The notes below the pieces were generated by a model, which was not told where the DNA came from, searched no databases, and worked only from the letters and a program-made list of their open reading frames with translations. Below are positions 55,745-64,000 of a DNA stretch of 64,000 nt, in pieces. The stretch is taken from positions 238,254,609 to 238,318,608 of the forward strand of contig CP136061.1 in NCBI GenBank assembly GCA_032622095.1, read 5' to 3'. Numbering within the stretch: position 1 is the first letter of the stretch; every line of letters begins with the position of its first letter. The position numbers and the translations under genes were made by a program. This DNA is from Siphonodentalium dalli (Eukaryota > Mollusca > Scaphopoda > Gadilida > Siphonodentaliidae).

Positions 55745-57405
55745 ATCATATGTGAGGTGAATAGGTATACAGGGAGTTATTGTATGTCATGACTGATGTG
55801 AGTAGGTATACAATGAGTGACTATATGGTTATTAGTGGGTTGTCCATGGTAAGATGCATCTAGGTATACAGGGAGAGGTCATGGTCAGGTGTGAGGTCAA
55901 TCGGTATGCATGGAGTGACTCTATGGTGTATGATTGTGTATATTCAGTACGGGTGCAACCGGTGTAACTGTATTGTCATTGGTGTGGTGTATGGATATAG
56001 CTACATGGTCATCTATGTGTTGATTATGTATATATGGAGTGACTGTAAGGTCCTGGGAGGTATGTGCATGTGTTGTCTGTATGATCATGGATGGGGTGTG
56101 TGGATAAATAGGGAGTGATTTTATGGTTACGGGTAATGTGTACAGGTATACATGGAATAACTGTACGGTCTACATGGAGTAAGCTGGGTGGACATTATCG
56201 AGGGTGTGGTTATATAGGGAGTGTCCGTGTGGCAATGGTGGGATGTATATTTATATATCTCGTGGATGTATTATCATTTGTGGGTGTATAAGGCTTAGCT
56301 GTATTATCATGGATGGCGTGTATGATTATGCAGTGAATTGCTGAATTGTCATGTGTGAGGTGTATATGTAAGTATGGAGTGTTTGAGTGGTCGTGTGTGC
56401 GTTTTTTTTTGTATATCTGGAAGGGCTGAATTGCCATTAGTGAGGTTTATATGTATACCTGGAGTAAATCTATAGTCTAGGGTGAGCTGCATATGTATAT
56501 CGAGTGGTTATATGACTATGTGTGTCAAATAGGTATACAAGTAGTGACTGTATGGTTAATAGTGAGATGAGAACATGTAGGTATACAAGACAGTAGTGAC
56601 TGTATGGTCACAAATGTAATGAACATCTATACAGGGGGTGACTAAATGGTCATGTGTCAGGCGTATGAGTATACCTGGTGCTCCTGTTTGGTGACTTGTG
56701 GCGGTATGGGCATGTGTAGGTTATACCAGTATAACACGTGTTGCTTTATTGTCATGGGCGAGGGATATGAGTATATAGCGAGTGGCTATATGGCCATGGA
56801 TGAGGTGCACATGCATACATGGGGTAACTATAGTGACATGGATGGGGTGTATTAGTATATCTTGAGTGGCTATTCGGCTATGGTGTGACAAATAGGGATA
56901 CAAGGAGTGACATGGCCAATGTTGAGGCGAATATGTATACAAGGATTGACCATGATCATGTATGAATGTTTTGAATAGGTACACACGGGGTGACTATATG
57001 GCCATAGATCAGATGAAGGAGTATACCAGGTGACATGGGTGAGGGTATGAGTATGAAGCGAGTGGCTATATGGCCATTGGTGAGGTGCATATGTATACCG
57101 GAATGACTTTATGGCCATTTTTGTGGTGTTGATGTAGATATTGATTGTCTATTTGACCATGCGTTTGGAGAATATGTATACATGGGGTGACTTTATGGCC
57201 AATGGTGAGATGAATGGGTATACAGGGAGTGACTATATGGTTATGGGTCATGTTTAGGAGTATACCCGGTGGGCCTGCATTGTGACGCATGGCTGTATGG
57301 TCATCCGTGGTCATGGATCAGGTGTACATGTATATAGTGGGTCACTATATTGTTATGTCTGTGGTGTTTATGGTTATATGTATTGACTGTGTGCTAATGG
57401 GTGGC
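55745..57405 (+). repeat. Degenerate minisatellite at the palindrome centre, left side
   Basis: Over 30 loosely conserved units of about 45-55 bp built from GTATACA(G/T)GGAGTGACT, ATATGGTCATGG and TGAGGTG(T/A)ATA words. Strong strand asymmetry: rich in G and T, poor in C. Minus-strand frames over it are repeat-derived His- and Tyr-rich peptides and unlikely to be genes. Confidence 0.85.
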
Positions 57406-57520
57406 TATCGCTTTCCACGCTTAACACCCCCCATCTACATAAACATCATCAAGATGGAGAACTCTCTGACATGACCTCTTTATTGATTAACATACCCTTG
57501 AGTTATTGTAGAAGGCGATA
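57400..57520. repeat. Centre of the inverted repeat
   Basis: GGGTGGCTATCGCTTTC at 57,400-57,416 faces GAAGGCGATAGCCACCC at about 57,510-57,526. The spacer of about 95 bp contains CATCATCAAGATGGAG. Confidence 0.75.
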
Positions 57521-57526
57521 GCCACC

Positions 57527-57890
57527 CAAGATAGAACCCACCCATTACCACCAAGATATAACCCACCCATTACCCAAGTCACTCCATATGTACATAAACA
57601 CCACACAAATGACAACATAGTAACCCACTTTATACACGTACACCTGATCATGCAGCCATACTTGGTTATACCCGTACATACCACAAATGACGATACAGCC
57701 ACGAGTCACCATGCATGAACACCAGGTATACACCTACACCCGACGCATGACAAAAAGTCACTCTATGTATACATATTCACTACATTCACGATCATACAGT
57801 CACTCATTGCATACATATTCACCTCACCATGGACCATACAGCCGCTAAATGTATACCTATTCGCCATACACATGACCATATAGTCAATCC
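57527..57890 (-). repeat. Degenerate minisatellite, inverted right side
   Basis: The same unit words on the opposite strand (ACCATACAGCC, TGTATACCTATTC, TCACTC). About 0.36 kb against about 1.65 kb on the left, so the arms have very different copy numbers. Confidence 0.8.
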
Positions 57891-57899
57891 AGGTAAACA

Positions 57900-58930
57900 T
57901 ATTAATCTCAGTTCCGTCTCAAAGTTCTGCTCATTTCCTTTCAATAATATGGCCAGAATCACAAAAGAGGTTCTCCGCAAAATTCCATACTGCAACTTTA
58001 AAATGAATTTGTCATGCCCCATACGGAACTGGAACAAATATAATAGAACACATTTGTCAGTTAATTAACTAATACGTAAAATAACCAAGTGAGTCACAAT
58101 TTGCTATCTTTTTCGGATAACGCAGAGAATAATGTTCGGGATATGTTAACTTTTAACTTTTTACAAATTTGGTTGCCATTTTGGAAGCCATCTTGAGCAT
58201 TTCAGTCTTTAAACATCACAGTGTGACACACTTAAGATAGACCAAAACAATAAACACATTTGATACCAAAGATAGTTGCAGTTTACTTGAACAAATGGTC
58301 GAACCCTGAAAAGTTAATTTTTGCCAATATTTTTGTCAAGTTTGTGAGAGAAAAATCCCATATTTCTGGTGATGTCAGTGGTGACAATAGTAAAAATGAT
58401 CCATGGTGCATTAGACATGTTAGTATGCAATGTATAGAATACAGATTAGCCAATTGTATACATCAACCACAACTTGTAAGCGATTGCAGGACATGCTGGT
58501 GTAATATTTACCATTTTCCATATTTTGTCGGCCATATTGGCAGCCATTTTGAGCCAAAGTAAGAATTTTGGTCCCAGTGATTTGGAACATTAATAGTTAA
58601 TGATATGCCTCACTTACATTACAAAGTTCTGAAAAACGGCGGCCATGATGGACGCCATCTTGTCTGGAGTCTACACGGCCACTTTGTTTCTTGTTAACAT
58701 TGCTTAAAAGTTGAAGGACATAATAAGGAACAAAATGAGTGGGGTGAAGTTAAGTCCCAGGGGGGGGGGGGGGTGCAAGTGTACCCCTATTAGCTCCCGG
58801 ACTATATTGTTGGTGTGAAATTTCCAACTGATGTTGTGGTAGGTATGAAATTTCCAACTGTTGAAAATTTTGACCAAAGTTGGGGGTGAGACACCTACCA
58901 ACCCCCCCCCCCCCCCCCTGTCGTCACGTT
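57900..58930 (-). repeat. Middle inverted repeat, right arm
   Basis: Inverse of 54,341-55,690, shorter by the missing 0.4 kb. The part at 58,800-58,920 also matches 11,700-11,790 (GGAAATTTCATACC; GACCAAAGTTG). G-run near 58,760 and C-run near 58,900. Confidence 0.8.
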
Positions 58931-58934
58931 TCTG

Positions 58935-59745
58935 GTTGTCTCGACAATTATGCCCAATGATGTGAATGAGGAAATTTCGGTGATTTTTAAAAATCTGTCC
59001 GCCATTTTGGATATGGTGGACTTTTATTTGGATGTGATATAAGGACAGTTCTTCGGCTCGGTGTTCCCAACTCACAATAGTAAGCATGTGTGACAATAAC
59101 GCTCACTGATGTTAAAATCAGCTATATTTTCGGCGATTTTTCTGGTGGTCATTTTGGCCGCCATCTTGGATTTGGGTGAATATTCCTGAACTCCGGTATA
59201 AGAGGTATCCTATCTCGATTATCTCCTGCACAAATATATGCATGGGTGTTGTTATGATAGCAATAACTTACATTGATTCGAAACAGACATTGTGTTATTA
59301 GCGTTGATTCGGCATTGACCGGATTATAGCCACATATTATGTATATTATGGCCCCATGTGTTCGTCAATGACTCTTCTATGCGATAAATGTATAAAATCA
59401 CACATCTATTCCCATCTTTTCCCACAGAGACAAACGAAAGGTGGTGAAATGCCATCTTTCGTCGCCATATTGGATTTTGGTGTCGGATTTTTGGCTAATT
59501 TGTAAGGGTTGTATATTATAGCATAACAAATCGAGCGGAAAACAGGACCGCATGTGATAGTATCCTTACTATAACGGCGATCAAAGAGTCCTGGTGCATA
59601 TAACAAAAATGGCCGCCATATATAATGGACGCTATCTTGTCTGGAGTCTCTTCGGCCTATTTTTTTCTTATTAACAACCGAATACAAATTAGAGGAGTCA
59701 TCAAGAAAGAAAAGAGTAGGGTGAAATTGAGTCCTGGCGGTGCAG
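58935..59745 (-). repeat. Large inverted repeat, outer right arm
   Basis: Inverse of 48,975-49,835, with GCCGCCATCTTGGATTTGGG, GGCTAATTTGTAAGGGTTGT and TTACTATAACGGCGATCAAA. Confidence 0.75.
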
Positions 59746-59749
59746 ATTT

Positions 59750-60177
59750 CGACCAATATCTCCTGGATTAACAGACTTGCACACTCATTACTTCCATGTT
59801 TACAGGACTATTCGCGGAGTCTCGTTAAAGGAAACGTCGTGGTGTGTCTCGGAATATATAACAATATAAGACGATGACCGCTTGAAGTGAATCACAATAG
59901 ATTCGATCTACTTCATCGATTGTACGTGGAAGCATGCCAAACAATTCCAGTTACAATAAAAACCATTTCCAGATCATCGAGTGTCGACATTGTTGCCAGG
60001 CCACCCCATGTTGTTTCCGTTGGAAAGTTGGCTATATTGGATTCGTTCGTCGTTAGATATATGTGAAAGCTTTTCTAAATGTCACCACAGCAGATGACAA
60101 AACCAATTGCTGATATATTCTCTGACTCCGGGTGCATGGGGAGAGAATATCATGGATCCAATTAATACCTGTACATG
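59750..60177. other. No feature recognised
   Basis: No long frame and no repeat partner noticed. Confidence 0.4.
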
Positions 60178-60394
60178 TACAGTAATGCCCTAAGGAATCG
60201 ACTCCTTAAACACAGCAGAATTATGGGTAACTTTTCAGGATTTAGTCGGAAATATGGCTTGTTGCCATTCATCGGAAAGCTCTCCCCCGAGAGCTTTCCG
60301 ATTAATGGCAACAAGCCATATTTCCGACTAAATCCTAAAAAGTTACCCATATTCTGCTGTGTTTACGGAGTCGATTACTTAGGGCATTACTGTA
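60178..60394. mobile_element. Foldback MITE, Tc1/mariner-like termini (complete copy)
   Basis: TA-CAGTAATGCCCTAAG at the left and CTTAGGGCATTACTG-TA at the right. The 217 bp form one palindrome with centre CTCTCCCCCGAGAG. Open frames of 62 and about 60 codons on both strands are mirror images of each other, as expected for a palindrome. Confidence 0.85.
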
Positions 60395-60648
60395 GGTGCA
60401 GAAACGTGGCTATAATTTCCCCACAAGGCAATCAAACTCAGTCCTCTTTCTCTGCACTCGTCCTTTTTCGCTCTAGGCCATGACACGAATCTCTACTCTG
60501 GCTAACACCCGGGGATATCATATTCCACCAGTACAAAATCTGGGAACTTTTTGAATGTTTGGCAGGGAACCTTATAAAGTCGAAAAGATAACGCTGGGGA
60601 TATATTTATTAGTTATTATCTGTTCCTTAATAATGTAATTCACTGTAG

Positions 60649-60826
60649 GTGGCGGTCCGAACTGGAAATTTCACGATTTAAGTGACTTTGTGAGAGATTT
60701 TGCTTTGCGGCGCTACTATTACTAATATGGAATTTCTTCTGGGTAATTAATTCAATGTTTATTGCGATAAAGGCTCGTAAAAGTCACTTATTAATCGTGA
60801 AATTTCGAGTTGGGACCATCACCTAC
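60649..60826. mobile_element. Foldback element with GTAGGTG ends
   Basis: GTAGGTGGCGGTCCGAACTG and AAATTTCACGATTTAAGTGA face TCACTTATTAATCGTGAAAT and GACCATCACCTAC. About 178 bp, non-coding. It directly abuts the next element. Confidence 0.75.
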
Positions 60827-60858
60827 GGAAGTACAGTAGCGCCACATATAACATAATA

Positions 60859-61573
60859 ATTACGGCGTTATAACGCCATAATACGGGGTTTAAACGCCCT
60901 AATTACGGTTTTATAACGCCCTAATACGGCGTTTAAGCGCCCTAATACGGCGTTTAAACGCCCTAATTACGGCGTTATAACGCCCTAATACGGTGTTTAA
61001 ACGCCCTAATTACGAGTTTAAACGCCCTAATTACGGCGTTTAAACGCCCTAATTACGGCGTTATAACGCGCTAATACGGTGTTTAAACGCCCTAATTACG
61101 CGTTTAAACGCCCTAATTACGGCGTTTAAACGACCTAATTACGGCGTTATATCGCCCTAATACGGTGTTTAAACGCCCTAATTACGCGTTTAAACGCCCT
61201 AATTACGGCGTTTAAACGCCCTAATTACGGCATTATAACGCGCTAATACGGCGTTTTAAACGCCCTAATTACGGTTTTATAACACCCTAATACGCGTTAT
61301 AACGCCCTAATACGGCGTTTAAACGCCCTAATACGGTGTTTAAACGCCCTAATTACGCGTTTAAACGCCCTAATTACGGCGTTTAAACGCCCTAATTACG
61401 GCGTTATAACGCGCTAATACGGCGTTTAAATGCCCTAATCACGGTGTTTAAACGCCCTAATTACGGCGTTTAAACTCCCTAATACGGCGTTTCAACGCCC
61501 TAATTACGGCGATATATATAACGCCCTGATTACGGCGTTATAACGCCCTAATACGGCGATTAAACGCCCTAAT
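60859..61573. repeat. 22-bp palindromic tandem array, about 33 units
   Basis: The unit core is GGCGTTTAAACGCCCTAA with TTAC spacer. The core GGCGTTTAAACGCC is a perfect palindrome. Alternative units have GGCGTTATAACGCC, also a perfect palindrome, and some units are about 20 bp (TAC instead of ATTAC). Confidence 0.9.
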
Positions 61574-61657
61574 ATAGGCCTACAATGTTAAAAGACTGTG
61601 TATGTCCACGACCATCATTAATGTGCATGCTAGCATATGTACGGAAGCACACCACGG

Positions 61658-61872
61658 GTCACGAAAACCTCGTTTTACCCAATATGACATCCCTGACCAT
61701 AGCTTAAGAGCCCGTGCGTACTTTCCAAAGCACTCTGGTGCTGACATTTGACAGCATCGTCGGGATGTATACCCACTCTACAATAATCACGAGCCACGCA
61801 GTTCGAACTCCTATATTCTGGGTCATCACGGGTCACGGAAACCATGTTTTACCCAATATGAGAGCCCGTGCA
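61658..61872 (+). repeat. Direct repeat pair within element P
   Basis: CACGGGTCACGAAAACC..GTTTTACCCAATATGA and CACGGGTCACGGAAACC..GTTTTACCCAATATGA are about 168 bp apart. Both are followed by GAGCCCGTGC at different distances. Confidence 0.7.
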
Positions 61873-62196
61873 TCAAACACAATAACAAGAGCACTGCATT
61901 ATACGAGTAGTGACTCACGATTAATGTTTCTGGCACTATCACACCCTATAACCGATGGCCTTTATTCGGGTGGGTAAAGTCTATGGGCTGAGTTACATTT
62001 TGGAATGGCTCCCTTTGTAAAATGTATTAACGCTGTTTAGTTCCGATAATGACTATTTGCATTGTCGTGAATGTGATTGGCTAAAATGTCCATGCTATGA
62101 CATCATTCACTGAGGAGGGCTATAGCCCACCTATAGGCAGATTGAGGAGGGCTGGTCATAGCCCGCCTGGATTTATGAGAATGCCAGCCCTGGAAA

Positions 62197-62331
62197 GCCC
62201 ATAACTCCGAAGGCCCGATTCTCCGAAAGCCCATAATTCCGAAGGCCCGATTCTCCGAAAGCCCGATTCTCCGAAAGCCCTAACTCCGAAGGCCCGATTC
62301 TCAGAAGGCCCGATTATCCGAAAATCCAAAA
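62197..62331 (-). repeat. 16-bp tandem array, third copy
   Basis: CCATAACTCCGAAGGC and CCGATTCTCCGAAAGC half-units, the same as the arms at 9.6-10.87 kb. A degenerate follow-up (AGTCCGAAGGT) is at 62,617-62,660. Confidence 0.85.
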
Positions 62332-62489
62332 TGAACTAGAATGCACTCAAAACACCCCCCATTTTGTCGAACATGCACATAGCGAAGGGTATATGCTTAT
62401 AGCAGTGGACCGCATAGTTCACGTTTAGACACAATTGCACCCAATCCAACGCATATGCAGTGGTGGTATCAAGCCCGGAAATAAGGTGC

Positions 62490-62600
62490 CTGACATTTGC
62501 AGAATGAGGTCCCCAGAGGGTGAATTTAGATATATTACCCCGCGTAGCGACTAGCATCACCAAATTCACCCTCTGCATGGGGACCTCATTCTGTTCAGAC
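62490..62600. repeat. Small foldback repeat, compact copy
   Basis: CAGAATGAGGTCCCCAGAGG facing GGGGACCTCATTCTG, with AATTTAG..GACTAGCATCACC between. It matches the pieces at 928-1,290. Confidence 0.7.
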
Positions 62601-62739
62601 ATTGGTCGGGTATAGGGCTTCAGTAGTCCGAAGGTTCACTAGTCCGAAGGTCCACTAGTCATTCCACATATGTCGCATTAGGGCGTTTAAACGCCGTATT
62701 ATTATTTTATTTGTGGCGCTACTACTGTGCTTCCGTGAG

Positions 62740-64000
62740 TAGCTTCACATGAGGTGACGTATATATTATTAAGGAACTGACATGTCTACAAATGTGCTAT
62801 AAACATTAACGTTATATACGGCCTCTTTTGCCACAGCAAGATTAATTCTAGTGATAGAATTAAGAACGTTTGAGTCCAGAACTTTCTTCGGCATGGATAA
62901 ATAAAGAGCGTTTCTTCAACGGCCCTGTTACTCTACATCCTCACGTGGTAGAAACAAAGCGTGTGTTCATGTCTCAATTCCGTGCGAAAATTCAAAATAG
63001 ACTGAACATATATAGTTCTGACATTAGCAGGTTACACTGGTGTAAATATGGTTCGGAGTGACATCTAGCGGATGCCAGGAGAGAATAAAATAGACACTGG
63101 GCCCTGATTGGTCAATAGCCGTGTGTGCTTTTTGCATAAAAAGATCATCACACCTCTTCCGTATGATTTCCCACAGGTAAAATAGCCATTGGCACAGGAA
63201 TTAACCCTTTGCAGTGAAGTTTGAATTTTTTGGTGGGGTCTAAAATATGACAGTATTTGTATTATGCGGATCTGACCACTAGTTACGAAAACACAAGATT
63301 TAAAGGCGAATTTCCTGCTAGAGGGATTATTTTTGCGTAAAAAGTTTCCCCAAATGTCAATTTTTCAGATTTAAAGAAAATGTTTGACCCCAAATTTATA
63401 TTGCCAACAGTATACGCTAACACGTTAGCACTGAGGCCTACGGAAAACATTTACACCAGTGTAACCAGCAAGGATTGCTCATAGCATATATATGCAACTG
63501 GTATGGCGTAAATATTAACATAGTACATGTATATCACCTTCTTCCAAATTACGTCGTCAAAAGTTAGAAGTTCGAATGAGCCATGTCCGTTTAAACTATT
63601 GTAATATATTATATATATATACAACCGTTACATCGTATCAAACGGTCATTTCGCTTTGCGACATATTGAAATTGAAAAGTTCGATGCTAACTATATATTT
63701 CTGGATAAATTATATGCAAAAAAAAACAAACATGTACCTTAGTAGTGAGAATGTACCACGTTTCAAATCAATAACTAAGAAATATAGCCCCCCCCCCCCC
63801 GTTATTTTTTGGACTTTATAAGGTTCTCTGTCAAAACATCAAAATGTTACCAGGTTTTGTACTGGTGGAATATGATCTCTATGGGAAATGATTCTGATAA
63901 GAAAAATAATCGTTATTTTTGATAAATTACCACTAGTCTGGCTAATCCTAACGAATTGGAGGAAGGTCATTACTCTGTATAAAACTTGAACACAATAGCC
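62740..64000. other. No gene recognised; a piggyBac-like end and an inverted 19-bp pair
   Basis: TTAACCCTTTGCAGTG at about 63,202 resembles TTAA-type transposon ends, but no partner was found. GTTACACTGGTGTAAAT at 63,031 is inverted as ATTTACACCAGTGTAAC at about 63,450. A C-run is at 63,788-63,800. Confidence 0.4.

Larger units (their letters stand above)
60824..62738. mobile_element. Inverted-repeat-bounded composite element P
   Basis: The left end ACGGAAGTACAGTAGCGCCA is inverted at the right end (TGGCGCTACTACTGTGCTTC then CGT). Inside the left end is the 22-bp palindromic tandem, and inside the right end one reversed unit (TTAGGGCGTTTAAACGCCGT at about 62,678). The interior includes a direct repeat of CACGGGTCACG(A/G)AAACC..TTTTACCCAATATGA at 61,658 and 61,827, a 16-bp array and a small foldback. 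No transposase is recognised. Confidence 0.6.

Noticed and set aside
55891-57314. His/Tyr-rich minus frames around 56-57 kb as secreted proteins
   Set aside because: They follow the 50-bp minisatellite and shift frame as the unit length varies.
60162-60483. Two similar open frames on opposite strands near 60.2-60.5 kb as genes
   Set aside because: They are mirror translations of a perfect foldback element and also appear at 1.34-1.53 kb for the same reason.
1-64000. tRNA, rRNA and other structured RNA genes
   Set aside because: I looked for T-loop-like GGTTCGA words with matching acceptor stems and for rRNA core words and found none I could support. A covariance-model scan would be decisive.

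Overview
The window looks like animal nuclear DNA, most likely from a marine invertebrate. A mollusc, perhaps a bivalve, is my guess, from the dense foldback elements, the many short repeats carrying ATGGCGGCC-type words and the large minisatellite. It is AT-rich, and stop codons cut nearly all frames into short pieces. I see no operons, CRISPR array, rRNA or tRNA, and no complete protein-coding gene. Almost everything recognisable is repetitive. The few coding traces are one probable exon of a membrane protein, a cluster of small open frames of uncertain (possibly viral or transposon) origin, and weak remnants.

Layout. 0-2.5 kb: a dispersed repeat (called family D here), Tc1/mariner-like foldback MITEs, a TTAA-flanked foldback element and a transmembrane exon on the minus strand. 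3.1-5.1 kb: a 650-bp direct duplication. 5.4-6.5 kb: a degenerate tandem of about 360 bp. 6.9-9.1 kb: simple repeats and TTAA foldbacks. 9.6-10.9 kb: an inverted structure whose arms are 16-bp tandem arrays. 11.6-14.8 kb: family D, another dispersed repeat (family E) and a TTAA foldback.

14.83-26.58 kb: one uninterrupted 11.7-kb satellite of a 33-bp unit, about 355 copies. It contains a near-identical internal duplication at an offset of 6,918 bp. Because the unit is a multiple of three and one minus-strand frame has no stop, it shows open frames of up to 918 codons. I read these as by-products of the repeat, not genes.

26.7-28.1 kb: family D in inverted orientation. 28.6-32.85 kb: a segment bounded by long imperfect terminal inverted repeats. 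33.0-36.4 kb: closely spaced and overlapping small open frames on both strands, one split by a TTAA element. 37-41 kb: small tandems and TTAA foldbacks. 41.05-42.38 and 44.3-45.5 kb: two foldback elements sharing termini but built from different palindromic repeat words. 45.5-48.7 kb: little recognisable.

48.97-59.75 kb: nested inverted repeats centred near 57.46 kb and 51.9 kb, with a minisatellite at one centre, a Cys-rich motif and a possible reverse-transcriptase relic. 60.2-62.74 kb: a Tc1-like MITE, a small foldback and an inverted-repeat-bounded element containing a 22-bp palindromic tandem. The last 1.2 kb holds little.

No genes work together in a pathway here. The biology on view is repeat evolution: TTAA-targeting foldbacks, palindromic tandem arrays that keep their symmetry, and amplification within a satellite.
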